A stretch of DNA of 64,000 nucleotides, from the NCBI GenBank assembly GCA_017303895.1, contig JAFLBF010000002.1:62001-126000 (forward strand). Reading direction: 5' to 3'. Within the stretch, counting starts at the first letter, position 1, and each line of letters begins with the position of its first letter. Shown piece after piece: positions 50,917-60,795 of this stretch. The notes under the pieces were generated by a model that worked only from the letters and a program-made list of their open reading frames with translations, had not been told where the DNA came from and did no database searches. The position numbers and the translations under genes are program-made. The stretch is from Bacteroidota bacterium (GTDB taxonomy: Bacteria; Bacteroidota; Bacteroidia; 2-12-FULL-35-15).

Positions 50917-53900
50917 CTAATTGGGAGCGGTTTCTGTTTTACCACTTATTTCATCCGGGAGCCGTTCCCCTTTTCCAAGTGCGACTTTCGGATTATCATA
51001 TGTACCGGAAACATTGAAAGGTATTTTCATTTTTTCTATTGGAAGCAATTCAACTTTTATTGAATAACTTATTGGACCGCTTAAATCATTTACCCCTTCT
51101 ATTTCTGTATGAAAGCCTGAAACTTTTACTGAAAATGGTTTTACGAATAGTTTGTTGTTTCTAATTTCAGTATTTAAAGTGAAATTTTTTAAATGAGGAT
51201 CGCTCATTTCTTTTTTCTTCGTTGCTTTGCCCAACTCATCAAATATTTTCATTCCATTAATTTTGGCACTTGCAATTTTCAACTCCCCACTTCCTACAAC
51301 TGTAGGGATTATTGGATTCATGTTTTTGTCAAGTTCTCCTTTGATTTTATAGTTGATAGAAAAAACGCCTTCCGCTTCATTGGCGGCTGAAGCAAGGTCA
51401 CGAATAAGTTTTATGCCGGTATACGCTTTTTGAATATCCAAATTTTGCACGTCTGTTTCAAAATCAAATAATGGATGCCTCATGTCACGTGTATCATAAT
51501 TCCCAGCAATATGAAATTTGGCACCAAGCATATCAAAGCCAACTTTTGTTAAGCTTAACACTCCTCCCTTAATTCGTATTTCTCCTTTCAGATCCTTTAG
51601 CTCCATATCCTCATATTTCACATATTTTAAATCGGAGTCAAAATCAAAATCAATTGTTGCCGGAACCTGCCAAATACTGGAATTTGCAGCTTCACCGGTT
51701 TGTGAACTGCTGCTCGTAAACATTTCTTTCCACTCATTTAAATCGAGTGTGTCTGCTTTTAAATTAAGATTAGCTTCCACCAGATCACCATCATTGTAGA
51801 AAAAGCAGAAATAATCATTTAATTTACCATCTACACTGAAAACGCTTTTTCCGCAATGCATTTGCATTGATTTAAGATTAATTGTTTCAGGTGATAGTGT
51901 AAAAAATCCTTTTTTTATTTCAATTGATTTGGGTAACAAAGGAGTTTGAACAAACAGATTATTTAACTCAACAGTTCCATCAGCCATTGTTTTTTGGTAT
52001 TTCCCATTCTGCAAATCAGTAATTGTACCTTTTACTGCCACATCCATTTTAACAACCCCGGAGAGAGTCATATCTTTTATCGGATATATTTTTGTAATTT
52101 TTCCAACATCAACAACTCCTTTTATTTTTAAATCGTAAGCGAAATTTTTAAAATCATCAATTGAGCCGCTTGCTTCAAACGGATCTCCTTCAATAAAATA
52201 ATTCAGTTCTTTAATAATCATCTGAGTGTCTTCGATTTTTCCTGTGACATTTTTAAAATCAACTGAAAGATTTACTTTCTCCATTGGCTTGGCATATGAT
52301 TCTGTTTTTACATAACCATTCTTAACCTGAAGTTGAGCATTAACTTTCGGAAACTCCCCTGTTGTTTTGTTATAAATTCCGTGCAGATCCGCTACTATTT
52401 TAAAAGCGCCATTCATGTCTAAACCTTCTATCGGATACACTTCCTTTATATCCTGCAGATGAATGTCAGCACTAAAATTTCCGTCAATCATTGGATTTGT
52501 AAAACCTTTCAATTTTAATTTACCCTGAACTGGATCATGCCCCATGATAAAGCTCAGCTGGTCTATGGATAGTTCTGTTTCTTCCATTTTTCCCTGAATA
52601 CTTCGTCCTTTGCTACTAAAATTTATCTTCGTAAGCGATTCAGGTAAGGAATCATATTTAAGCATGCCATTTTTAATTGCAATGTCGAAAGCCACATTCG
52701 GTAAATTCATTCCACTACCAATGGAGTCATACTTCGCATCGGCTTCTATATCAAAAGTTATTTCCCCATCCGCATCGAGTCCCTTGATTGGATAAACCTT
52801 TAAGATTTCATCAATATGTATCGAACCCTTTAATGAACCATCCAGCTCCATGGTTTTCAAACCATGGATATGAGCATGACCAAAAATGGTGTGTTCGTGC
52901 AACTGAAAGAACAAAGTGTCCATTTTTAATTCTGTACTATCCAATAATCCTTTCGAGTTTGAAGCGATAAAATCAAGATGGATATTTTGAATCACATCAG
53001 GAAGCGTATCCATTTTGAAAGAACAATCAGCAATCTCTAACTTAAATTCAAATTTTGGAATAGTATCCGTTCCTGGAACATAATACCCATTTGAAAATCC
53101 ACTGAAATTTACCTTCCCATCTGTTTCAATAGCATCCATATCACTTTGGAAAAAACTTGCGAGCGAAAGAATTTCTTTCAGTTCACAATCAGGGGAGTTA
53201 ATTTTAAAGTTGATGCCGTAACGGTTTGGCTGTAAATCCACATCGCCATCAGTATTAAATCTAAATTGGTTGATCTTTACTTCACTTCTTTTTATACTGT
53301 ATTTATTGTCTTTAGAATTTATACCAAGCAATCCCTCAAACTCTATTTTCTTATTTTTAAAATAATTTTTGTCACCAAGTACCAACGAACTTGTATCAAC
53401 TGTCAGTGCTGCTTCCAATTCAAACGCATCCGGGCCTATCTCTCCTTTTCCATTAAAATTAAAACCTTTGAGAGAGATGTTGTTTTTGTTTTTCAAATCT
53501 GAATAATAAATGTTTGCATTAACAAGTTCGATTTTCTGAATGTGAATTGTTAATCCTGACGTATCATTTACATCGCTGGTTGTGTCGTTCTTTAAAATAG
53601 AAAAATTGGTTTCCCCTTTTTTTGATATCCATGCATTTACTATCGGTTCAGTAAAAGTAACACTCATCACGTTTATATGCCCATCTGTAATATATTCCAT
53701 TGCATCAACAACGCAATCAATTTGAATGGATTTTAAAAGCGTATCATTTTTTATAGTAGTATCGGCAACTGAAAGATTTTCGAATGAAATAGTGAAATTT
53801 GGAAAGTTCTGCCAAATGGAAAGATCAAAATGCGCAAAGTCGACTTTAGCCTTTAGTTTACTGCGTATTTCTTTTATAGCAATTGCTTCTATTTTTTCAT

Positions 53901-53979
53901 GAAAGATCTGTGGAGTAAATGAAATAAAAACAATTAGCAAAACAATAAAAGCAAAAAATATTTTAAAAATTTTTTTCAT
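50917..53979 (-). CDS. AsmA-like large inner-membrane-anchored protein
   Basis: 1020 aa: one N-terminal membrane helix (about 5-22) then a long periplasmic beta-rich body. AsmA signatures: DLSIWQNFPNFTISFENLSVAD near the start, repeated ground-plan units (GMLKYDSLPESLTKINF, GYVKTESYAKPMEKVNLSV) and a C-terminal AsmA-2 part (LDIQKAYTGIKLI, GSGELKIASAKINGMKIFDEL, DNPKVALGKGE). These proteins belong to the TamB/AsmA bridge family thought to move phospholipid between membranes. It is transcribed against the rest of the element on this side, together with the kelch protein. Confidence 0.88.
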   Translation of the reverse strand: MKKIFKIFFAFIVLLIVFISFTPQIFHEKIEAIAIKEIRSKLKAKVDFAHFDLSIWQNFPNFTISFENLSVADTTIKNDTLLKSIQIDCVVDAMEYITDGHINVMSVTFTEPIVNAWISKKGETNFSILKNDTTSDVNDTSGLTIHIQKIELVNANIYYSDLKNKNNISLKGFNFNGKGEIGPDAFELEAALTVDTSSLVLGDKNYFKNKKIEFEGLLGINSKDNKYSIKRSEVKINQFRFNTDGDVDLQPNRYGINFKINSPDCELKEILSLASFFQSDMDAIETDGKVNFSGFSNGYYVPGTDTIPKFEFKLEIADCSFKMDTLPDVIQNIHLDFIASNSKGLLDSTELKMDTLFFQLHEHTIFGHAHIHGLKTMELDGSLKGSIHIDEILKVYPIKGLDADGEITFDIEADAKYDSIGSGMNLPNVAFDIAIKNGMLKYDSLPESLTKINFSSKGRSIQGKMEETELSIDQLSFIMGHDPVQGKLKLKGFTNPMIDGNFSADIHLQDIKEVYPIEGLDMNGAFKIVADLHGIYNKTTGEFPKVNAQLQVKNGYVKTESYAKPMEKVNLSVDFKNVTGKIEDTQMIIKELNYFIEGDPFEASGSIDDFKNFAYDLKIKGVVDVGKITKIYPIKDMTLSGVVKMDVAVKGTITDLQNGKYQKTMADGTVELNNLFVQTPLLPKSIEIKKGFFTLSPETINLKSMQMHCGKSVFSVDGKLNDYFCFFYNDGDLVEANLNLKADTLDLNEWKEMFTSSSSQTGEAANSSIWQVPATIDFDFDSDLKYVKYEDMELKDLKGEIRIKGGVLSLTKVGFDMLGAKFHIAGNYDTRDMRHPLFDFETDVQNLDIQKAYTGIKLIRDLASAANEAEGVFSINYKIKGELDKNMNPIIPTVVGSGELKIASAKINGMKIFDELGKATKKKEMSDPHLKNFTLNTEIRNNKLFVKPFSVKVSGFHTEIEGVNDLSGPISYSIKVELLPIEKMKIPFNVSGTYDNPKVALGKGERLPDEISGKTETAPN

Positions 53980-53988
53980 TTTATTTTT

Positions 53989-55209
53989 TTAATGTTGAAC
54001 AACTATCTTTTTCATTATTGAAAATGATTGGTTTGTTTGTGATGAATTTATTTCCGATACCTTGCAAATATACATTCCTTGTGGAACAATAGCTATATCC
54101 AATGTTAAAGTGTTGTTTTCAATTTTGTCTTTATAAATTACCTGCCCCATCACATTATATAACTCCGCTATATACATTTTGTTTCCCTCCGACAAAATTC
54201 GGATTGTAAAATCATTAGTTACAGGATTTGGAAAGAGTTCTACATTAAAATCAATACCATTTTCAATTATGGTTGTTGGATTAAAAACCTTCCAAGTTTC
54301 TTTCAAACGATTGTTAGTTTGATTGATTCCAGCTGTATAATAAATTGTTGTACTGCTATTAAAACACATTCCGCCTCTTCTTCCTAAAGAAGGTATGGTG
54401 TCCAGCGACTGCCAAACCAATGAACTGGGATTAATTCTCCACATGTCGTTATATGATTTTCCTAAACTATCCAACCCAGCTAATACAAGTAAATCACCAC
54501 TAATGAATTTCATTGCTGCATAGGCTCTTCCATTTCCCGGAAATGTGCTGATTTGCGTCCATAAATTTGTAGCTGGATTAAATTCGTAAAGTTCTTTTCT
54601 GGAAACGGATGCTGAATCTTTTCCAAAAATTAAATAACCTTTCGTATTGTCAGTTGTTGCAGAAGCTCTCCATCTAGCACCAAAAGGTAAATTATTTTTA
54701 GGAGTCCACGTATCAGCAGAAATACAATAAGCCCAAACATCGCTTATAGATTGAGCAACAGAGGTTCTTCCACCAACAATATATGCAGTATCATTTATAA
54801 CAAAACAGCTAGAACCCATTCTGCCCAAAGCAGGAAGAGGCGTTTTAGCTTGCCAGTTTCCTGTAATTGGATCATACATCCATAAATCATTGTAGTAAAC
54901 ACTTCCTACACCGCCAAAAATAAAACCAAAGTTGTTATAAGAAAAACCTGTTGCGTATTGTCTCTCTGTGCCAGCAGGTAAAGAGTTAATGGTCGCCCAT
55001 GTTTCTGTATTCATATCAAAAGAATACATATCATTGCTTGCAACAAAGAATGGTTTTAAACCTGTTCCACAATAAGCTGTGTCACCTATCACAAAAGAAG
55101 TTCCATCATCACGTTCGGTAGAAGGAAAATCAGTTATTTGAACCCAAGATTGGCTGAAAATGATTTCAGATGACAAAAGCACTAAAAAAAAGAGAACTAT
55201 TTTTTTCAT
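53989..55209 (-). CDS. Kelch-repeat protein with T9SS sorting domain
   Basis: 406 aa. Signal peptide (to about IFSQ), then five or more kelch blades (YNNFGFIFGGVGSVYYNDLWMYDP, INDTAYIVGGRTSVAQSISDVWAY, FISGDLLVLAGLDSLGKSYNDMWRI), followed by a T9SS type A end (VELFPNPVTNDFTIRI, GMYICKVSEINSS). A secreted propeller of unknown ligand. Ten bp separate it from the AsmA-like gene on the same strand. Confidence 0.87.
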   Translation of the reverse strand: MKKIVLFFLVLLSSEIIFSQSWVQITDFPSTERDDGTSFVIGDTAYCGTGLKPFFVASNDMYSFDMNTETWATINSLPAGTERQYATGFSYNNFGFIFGGVGSVYYNDLWMYDPITGNWQAKTPLPALGRMGSSCFVINDTAYIVGGRTSVAQSISDVWAYCISADTWTPKNNLPFGARWRASATTDNTKGYLIFGKDSASVSRKELYEFNPATNLWTQISTFPGNGRAYAAMKFISGDLLVLAGLDSLGKSYNDMWRINPSSLVWQSLDTIPSLGRRGGMCFNSSTTIYYTAGINQTNNRLKETWKVFNPTTIIENGIDFNVELFPNPVTNDFTIRILSEGNKMYIAELYNVMGQVIYKDKIENNTLTLDIAIVPQGMYICKVSEINSSQTNQSFSIMKKIVVQH

Positions 55210-55274
55210 TTTAAGTCATACGAGATATTCTATTAATACTCCCAAAAGTAGGAATGTTTTTGAAATCAAAAAAT

Positions 55275-55305
55275 TTGCATTCGCATGTGAAATAACGTAT
55301 ATTTG
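55275..55305 (+). promoter_or_regulatory. Promoter of the agmatine-deiminase-like gene
   Basis: TTG 55275-55277, 20-nt spacer, TATATTTG 55298-55305, 19 nt before the start of the gene at 55325: a textbook Bacteroidota promoter. Confidence 0.7.
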
Positions 55306-55324
55306 GGAGCAAAATTTCCTCACA

Positions 55325-57109
55325 ATGAAAAAACTTATACTTTCTGTAACACTTTTAAGCATTTGCTTAATTAGTTTCGCTCAAGAACCAAATATTCTAC
55401 CAATCGGATTTGCTCCTGGTGAAGAGATGAAGATGGATGCTTATTTAAAGAGCAGAGTTAACAGAACGCCAATAACTACTCCTCCAACTTTGCCCGTACG
55501 TTCTGCTGCACAATGGGAAGAATCACAAGCTTTAGTAATTACCTGGACAGGGTTCCCTTCGATACATCGACAAATAATAGCTGCTGCTCAATTAGAATGC
55601 AAAGTAATTATTCATTGTGCCGATTCAAACGCGGTGAAATCTGATTTGATCTCTAATGGTATTCCTCTTACAAACGTTAAATATATTGAGGTACCTTTCA
55701 ATTCAATTTGGATCCGTGATTATGCTGCAAACACCTGCTATTTGAACGATGTTGATTCATTAATTTTAGTGGATTGGATATATAACCGTCCACGTCCGGA
55801 CGATGATGATATTCCTTTGGCTTATTCTTCATTGCTTGGAATTCCTTTATATCAAACGCTTGTATCACCAAACAATTTAATGAATACAGGCGGAAACTGG
55901 ATGGTAGATGGAATTGAAACCGCTTTTGCATCTAAACTGGTTTTAGAGGAGAATGATGGAGCTGGCTCCTATTCGCTTGCATATCCAAATCACACAGAAC
56001 CTGTGATTAATAGTATTACTGATAATTTTTTGGGGATTAACCGTTACATAAAAATGGACGTGCTTCCATACGATGGAATTCACCACATTGATATGCACAT
56101 GAAATTTTTGGATGAAAAAACAATTTTATTAGGAGAGTTTCCTACAGGAATTTCGGATGGGCCACAAATAGAAGCAAATCTTGCATATGTAATGAGTAAT
56201 TTTAATGACCCTTGGGGGAATCCATACAAAATTATTCGTATCCCAATGCCACCAAGTACATCAGGAGGATATGCTGGAAGCCCTTTTGGAAGTGCTTCAT
56301 ATCGCACGTATTCAAATTTTGTAATTGTAAATAAAACTATTATCATGCCCGTTTACCGTCAGGAATATGACACCACAGCGGTTAGAATAATCAAACAAAG
56401 CATGCCGGGTTATAAAGTAGTTACAATTGATGCAGATAATTCAGGTGCAAATTTAGTTTCTTTAGGGGGAGTAATTCACTGCATCACACACACTGTGGGT
56501 GTTTCTGATCCTCTCCGCATAGTTCACAACAATCTTTCTGATACTTATAATTCAACAACTCCATATCAAGTTGATGCAATTATTCAACACAAAAGCGGAA
56601 TTGCAAATGCTCAAGTTTATTGGACAACAGATACAACCATGCCATATAGCTCAGTTGCGATGACTCTTACTAGTGTTTCAACAGATACGTGGACAGGTTT
56701 CATTCCTGCTCAGCCTGCCGGCACCCAAATTTTTTATTATGTGCAAGGACAAGCAAATAGCGGAAAGCAACAAGTTCGTCCAATGCCTGCGCCTGATGCA
56801 TACTGGCAATTCAGAGTGCTTATGTCTGTTGGGGTAAATGAAAATTTGACAAATATTTTCTCGGCTTCAGTTTATCCAAATCCAAGTCATGGAATTACAT
56901 GTATTCCTTTTACTAATGAACGCCAATTAACAGGTAAACTTTATGTAACTGATATCACGGGGAAATTAGTAAAAGTAATTCATGATGGAAATTTCAAAAC
57001 TGGAAAAACAAATTACTTTATTGATACCCACGAATGGAGTCCTGGTGTATACTCAATTGTTGCAGAAACAAGTGAAGGAACTAAAACACAAAAACTTCTG
57101 GTGAAATAA
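55325..57109 (+). CDS. Agmatine-deiminase/PAD-like secreted enzyme with T9SS domain
   Basis: 594 aa from ATG 55325 (longer frame from 55160 rejected; the promoter lies between). Signal peptide (to about SFAQ), then a guanidino-modifying (agmatine deiminase/peptidylarginine deiminase, PF04371) domain: IWIRDYAAN, NTGGNWMVDG, HHIDMHMKFLD and the catalytic Cys386 in GGVIHCITHTVG. This family converts agmatine or C-terminal Arg to citrulline-type products plus ammonia; porphyromonads have a secreted citrullinating relative. C-terminal part: about 80-residue beta domain and T9SS type A end (SVYPNPSHGITCIPF, GVYSIVAETSEGTKTQKLLVK). Confidence 0.9.
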   Translation: MKKLILSVTLLSICLISFAQEPNILPIGFAPGEEMKMDAYLKSRVNRTPITTPPTLPVRSAAQWEESQALVITWTGFPSIHRQIIAAAQLECKVIIHCADSNAVKSDLISNGIPLTNVKYIEVPFNSIWIRDYAANTCYLNDVDSLILVDWIYNRPRPDDDDIPLAYSSLLGIPLYQTLVSPNNLMNTGGNWMVDGIETAFASKLVLEENDGAGSYSLAYPNHTEPVINSITDNFLGINRYIKMDVLPYDGIHHIDMHMKFLDEKTILLGEFPTGISDGPQIEANLAYVMSNFNDPWGNPYKIIRIPMPPSTSGGYAGSPFGSASYRTYSNFVIVNKTIIMPVYRQEYDTTAVRIIKQSMPGYKVVTIDADNSGANLVSLGGVIHCITHTVGVSDPLRIVHNNLSDTYNSTTPYQVDAIIQHKSGIANAQVYWTTDTTMPYSSVAMTLTSVSTDTWTGFIPAQPAGTQIFYYVQGQANSGKQQVRPMPAPDAYWQFRVLMSVGVNENLTNIFSASVYPNPSHGITCIPFTNERQLTGKLYVTDITGKLVKVIHDGNFKTGKTNYFIDTHEWSPGVYSIVAETSEGTKTQKLLVK

Positions 57110-57121
57110 AATTGAGGAAGA

Positions 57122-57787
57122 TTATTTATTATCAACAACCCATAAGTTACTTGCAGCTCTGCTACTGACATCGACTTGCTTTTTATTTTTCAGAATGAGC
57201 TTCAAAGTCTTATCGAATGGTTGAATACTTTTGATAGTAAATGGATCTCCTATTCTTATACCAATATTATCTACGTAATTTAAAAAGAGTGTTGAATGAT
57301 CTGCAACACCAGTGAATACACATTTATCACCTGCATATTTTTTTGATAGTAAAACGGCCTTGGATTCAGGGAACTTTCCATTCTCATCAGGAATTGGATC
57401 GCCATGAGGATCGAATTTGGGATAGCCAAGAAATGCGTCTAATCGTTCAATAAGAAGTTTCGAATCGATATGCTCTAATTGTTCTGCGATTTCGTGCACT
57501 TCGTCCCATTTAAAATTAAGTTTAGTAACTAAAAAGGCTTCCCAAAGTCGATGTTTACGAACAATATTTAGAGCAGTTTTTTGTCCTAGGTCAGTAAGAG
57601 TTACTCCTTGGTATTTTTCATAGTTTATGTACTTCCTTACCGATAGCTTTTTTATCATATCTGTAACAGATGCAGCTTTGCAATTCATTGCACCAGCAAT
57701 GGCATTCGTGCTAACAGCCTCACCATTAGTCTCGTTCAGTAGCTTATATATAGCTTTTAAATAATTTTCTTCTGTAAATGATATCAT
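57122..57787 (-). CDS. DtxR/MntR-family metal-dependent transcriptional regulator
   Basis: 221 aa from ATG 57787 (57793 also possible). N-terminal winged HTH (FTEENYLKAIYKLL, NAIAGAMNCKAASVTDMIKKLS), dimerisation and metal domain (HRLWEAFLVTKLNFKWDEVHEIAEQLEHIDSKLL, DPHGDPIP), and a C-terminal FeoA/SH3-like domain (about 150-220). The HRLWEAF and HEIAEQLEH residues supply metal ligands. It probably represses iron or manganese genes when metal is bound. Divergent from the di-haem operon at 57898, with a palindrome between; likely regulator of that operon. Confidence 0.9.
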   Translation of the reverse strand: MISFTEENYLKAIYKLLNETNGEAVSTNAIAGAMNCKAASVTDMIKKLSVRKYINYEKYQGVTLTDLGQKTALNIVRKHRLWEAFLVTKLNFKWDEVHEIAEQLEHIDSKLLIERLDAFLGYPKFDPHGDPIPDENGKFPESKAVLLSKKYAGDKCVFTGVADHSTLFLNYVDNIGIRIGDPFTIKSIQPFDKTLKLILKNKKQVDVSSRAASNLWVVDNK

Positions 57788-57841
57788 CAGCAATGGGTTT
57801 CAGGTAAATATAAATAATAATTCATTATAAGCTAAAATAAA

Positions 57842-57873
57842 ATTTAGACTTACCTAAATATGTTCTATATTTG
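57842..57873 (+). promoter_or_regulatory. Palindromic operator and -7 box before the di-haem operon
   Basis: ATTTAG-ACTTAC-CTAAAT (57842-57859) is a perfect 6+6 inverted repeat with TTTAG...CTAAA arms, like MntR/DtxR-type boxes. It overlaps the -33 region; TATATTTG (57866-57873) is the -7 box. Well placed for the divergent DtxR-like regulator. Confidence 0.6.
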
Positions 57874-57897
57874 CTTTGAATTATAAAATTCAAATCT

Positions 57898-59121
57898 ATG
57901 AACAAAAAAATAATGGTTAGTATCACAGGTGTTTTTATCATATGTATTATGATATCTTGTGAAAAGTTGTTACCCCCTGCTCCAAAGGATGATGAGATTT
58001 TAGATGGACCTGTGGAAGGGCTATCTTCGGAAGAAAAGATTCAGTTCATTGCAGGAGACATTGCATTCAACGAAGAAGTATTCACAGCACAGAACGGTCT
58101 TGGGCCGTATTTCGTTGCCACTTCCTGCGGCAGCTGTCACGCGGGTGATGGAAAGGGACACCCATTTAGCACATTGACCAGGTTTGGACAATCTGATTCC
58201 ACAGGTAACTCATTTATGGCCTATGGTGGTCCTCAATTACAAAACAGAGCGATACCGGGCTATACACCTGAACAAATTCCAGCAGGTGCTACCTTTTCTA
58301 AATTCACTCCTCCGGCAAATACAGGCTTAGGCTTCTTAGAGGCTTTATCTGATGCCCAAATATTAGCGAATGTCGATCCATTTGATTCAAATGGTGATGG
58401 TATTTCAGGGGTCGCGAATTATGTGAATGCACCAGCATACTTTCAATCCAAACCTCATCATATAATTGTTGCAGGAAAATATATCGGCAGATTCGGGAAG
58501 AAAGCTGCTGCAATCGATCTATGGCACCAGACAGTCAATGCCTATGTTCAGGATATGGGTGTAACATCCGAATATGCACCCACCGAGCCTGGAATTAACG
58601 GGGTTATGAGTCCATACGGTGATAATGCGCCTGATCCGGAAGTACAATCTTCGACCGTTCAAAATCTTATTTTCTATCTCAGAACCTTGAAAGCTCCTAT
58701 ACAGCGAAATCAAGATGATTCAAATGTTCAATCAGGTAAGCAGATCTTCAGCAACATTGGGTGTGCAAAATGTCATACACCGGAATGGACAACTCAACAA
58801 TGGCCTATCAGTGCTTTGGCATATAAAACCTTTTATCCATACACAGATTTGTTATTGCATGATATGGGAGCTTCACTTGATGATGGGTATACAGAAGGAA
58901 AAGCATTAACAAGTGAGTGGAAAACTCCACCGCTCTGGGGATTAGGCCTTTCAAAGAATTCTCAGGGAGGTACTTATTTTCTTTTGCATGATGGAAGAGC
59001 ACAAAGCATTGAGCAGGCAATAAGTTTCCATGGCGGAGAAGCTCAGACGAGCAATAATAACTATCAGGCACTTTCCGCAGGTGAAAAGGAAAATCTTATA
59101 AAATTTCTTGAAAGTCTTTAA
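57898..59121 (+). CDS. Di-haem oxidoreductase family (DHOR) lipoprotein
   Basis: 407 aa with lipobox IMISC (Cys21). Two c-type haem motifs: CGSCH at C77-H81 and CAKCH at C289-H293, with flanking segments (GDIAFNEEVFTAQNGLGPYFVATSCGSCHAGDGKG and YTDLLLHDMGASLDDG) of the DHOR/putative peroxidase family, also called thiol-oxidoreductase-like. In other bacteria such proteins accompany iron-uptake proteins and are iron-repressed. Here it stands with a Rieske protein and an outer-membrane protein, under a palindromic DtxR-type operator. Electron transfer at the outer face is likely; the reaction is unknown. Confidence 0.9.
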   Translation: MNKKIMVSITGVFIICIMISCEKLLPPAPKDDEILDGPVEGLSSEEKIQFIAGDIAFNEEVFTAQNGLGPYFVATSCGSCHAGDGKGHPFSTLTRFGQSDSTGNSFMAYGGPQLQNRAIPGYTPEQIPAGATFSKFTPPANTGLGFLEALSDAQILANVDPFDSNGDGISGVANYVNAPAYFQSKPHHIIVAGKYIGRFGKKAAAIDLWHQTVNAYVQDMGVTSEYAPTEPGINGVMSPYGDNAPDPEVQSSTVQNLIFYLRTLKAPIQRNQDDSNVQSGKQIFSNIGCAKCHTPEWTTQQWPISALAYKTFYPYTDLLLHDMGASLDDGYTEGKALTSEWKTPPLWGLGLSKNSQGGTYFLLHDGRAQSIEQAISFHGGEAQTSNNNYQALSAGEKENLIKFLESL

Positions 59122-59123
59122 TC

Positions 59124-59564
59124 ATGAATAGGAAGGATTTTATAAAGACTTGCGGTGGAGCATGCTTGGGCGTAATTGGGTTAGGCCTTTTAGTTGAGTC
59201 TTGCAAACCTATGCAATATGCTCAAGGCACGATTGTGAATAATCAGTTGCAAATCAATAAGAGCAATTTTATCATTTCAAAAGAAGATAAAATTTCTTAC
59301 AGGAGAAGTGTAATTGTGAAATCTGAAAATTTAGACTTCCCGATTGTGGTTTACCGATTCTCCGAAACAGAGTATTCAGCTCTTCTACTCAAATGTAGTC
59401 ATCAGGGAAGCGAATTAAGCGCTAATGGTGATATATTAACATGTGCTTCACATGGTAGTGAATTCAGCAACAAAGGAATACCATTGCAAGGTCCTGCTGA
59501 TCAAAATTTGCAATCATTTAAAGTTACAACAGATGAAACAAACATTTTTATACAACTTACATAA
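59124..59564 (+). CDS. Rieske 2Fe-2S lipoprotein
   Basis: 146 aa. N-terminal twin-like RKDFIKTCGG and hydrophobic segment, lipobox-like ESC at about residue 27. Rieske cluster motifs: CSHQG (C91, H93) and CASHGSEF (C107, H110), giving the two Cys/two His ligands; the extra disulfide Cys of bc1 Rieske proteins are not visible. Starts 2 bp after the di-haem gene stop, and a downstream gene follows by 1 bp, so one operon. Confidence 0.9.
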   Translation: MNRKDFIKTCGGACLGVIGLGLLVESCKPMQYAQGTIVNNQLQINKSNFIISKEDKISYRRSVIVKSENLDFPIVVYRFSETEYSALLLKCSHQGSELSANGDILTCASHGSEFSNKGIPLQGPADQNLQSFKVTTDETNIFIQLT

Positions 59565-59565
59565 T

Positions 59566-60789
59566 ATGAAAAAAGCTATTCTTCTAATTCTACTTTTTCT
59601 GAACCTCATTGGATATTCTCAAACAGATTCATCATTCATAAAAAGAATTCAAACGGACACTTCAAACATGAAGCTGAACATGGATGCTGTGTATAACCGT
59701 CCTTTCCTGCAGATGGGTAAACTTCCTGTTTCCATTGGAGGATATATAGAAGCGAACAGCAGTTATTTTGGAACAGATGGCGTTACTGAAGGATTATCTT
59801 TTCAAATTCCGCGCATGACCATATTTATTTCTTCTACGATAAAAAAGCGAATTAAATTTTTATCTGAAATAGAATTAGAAGAAGGTGGAAAAGAAATTGC
59901 AATTGAATTTGCGTCAATGGATATCGAATTGCATCCGCTATTTAATTTGCGTGGTGGTGTGGTCATGAATCCTATTGGTGGTTTTAATCAAAATCATGAT
60001 GGACCCAAATGGGAATTCATAAGTAGACCAATTTCATCAACTACAATAATTCCTTCTACCTGGAGCAATGTTGGTTTTGGAATATTCGGTAAGTATGGGA
60101 GAAATAATCTCGTGTGGGCTTATGAATTTTACGCTACCAATGGTTTTGATGATAAGATTATAGCGAACGATCAAAACCGAACATGGTTACCTGAAAGTAA
60201 AAAAAATAAAGAGCGTTTTGAAGAAAGCTTTAATGGTGAACCTTTATACACAGCTAAAACAGCTTTAAGGCACAGAAAAATTGGAGAGATTGGTTTCTCC
60301 TGGATGGGAGGCATCTATAATAAATTCATGGATGATGGAATAGAACTGGACAAGAAACGAAGAATTGATTTATTTGCGATCGATTTTAATACAACAATTC
60401 CAGTAATCAAAACCACAATCAATGGTGAATGGGTATGGGCTTCATTGGATATACCAACCACATATACCCAACAATTTGGAGATAAACTACAAGGTGGTTT
60501 TGTAGATATAGTTCAACCGATTATCCGAAGGAAAATACTGGGATGGGAAAATGCAACAATTAACATAGCTGCAAGATTGGAATATGCTGATTATAATGTA
60601 GGAACCTTCAGGGAAAATGGAGAAAACATTTCTGATCATATCTATGCTGTAGTTCCTGGACTTAGTTTTCGACCTTCACCACAAACAGTTATCCGGTTGA
60701 ATTATCGCTATCACTGGCAAACCGATCTTTTAGGAAATCCGGCTGCAAGAACGGCTGGTATTCAATTTGGTTTCTCAACGTATTTTTAA
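59566..60789 (+). CDS. Outer-membrane porin-like protein of the di-haem operon
   Basis: 407 aa from ATG 59566 with signal peptide (to about GYSQ, residue 20); a longer frame from 59443 overlaps the Rieske gene and is rejected. Alternating strands and the ending YRYHWQTDLLGNPAARTAGIQFGFSTYF show a barrel, similar to phosphate-selective-porin-like proteins. Same operon as the di-haem and Rieske proteins: a possible outer-membrane route for the reduced or oxidised substrate (for example a metal complex). Confidence 0.78.
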   Translation: MKKAILLILLFLNLIGYSQTDSSFIKRIQTDTSNMKLNMDAVYNRPFLQMGKLPVSIGGYIEANSSYFGTDGVTEGLSFQIPRMTIFISSTIKKRIKFLSEIELEEGGKEIAIEFASMDIELHPLFNLRGGVVMNPIGGFNQNHDGPKWEFISRPISSTTIIPSTWSNVGFGIFGKYGRNNLVWAYEFYATNGFDDKIIANDQNRTWLPESKKNKERFEESFNGEPLYTAKTALRHRKIGEIGFSWMGGIYNKFMDDGIELDKKRRIDLFAIDFNTTIPVIKTTINGEWVWASLDIPTTYTQQFGDKLQGGFVDIVQPIIRRKILGWENATINIAARLEYADYNVGTFRENGENISDHIYAVVPGLSFRPSPQTVIRLNYRYHWQTDLLGNPAARTAGIQFGFSTYF

Positions 60790-60795
60790 GGAACA

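Noticed and set aside
59443-59565. Longer start of the outer-membrane protein inside the Rieske gene
   Set aside because: The signal peptide begins at ATG 59566, 1 bp after the Rieske stop; the longer frame is a shadow of the Rieske gene.
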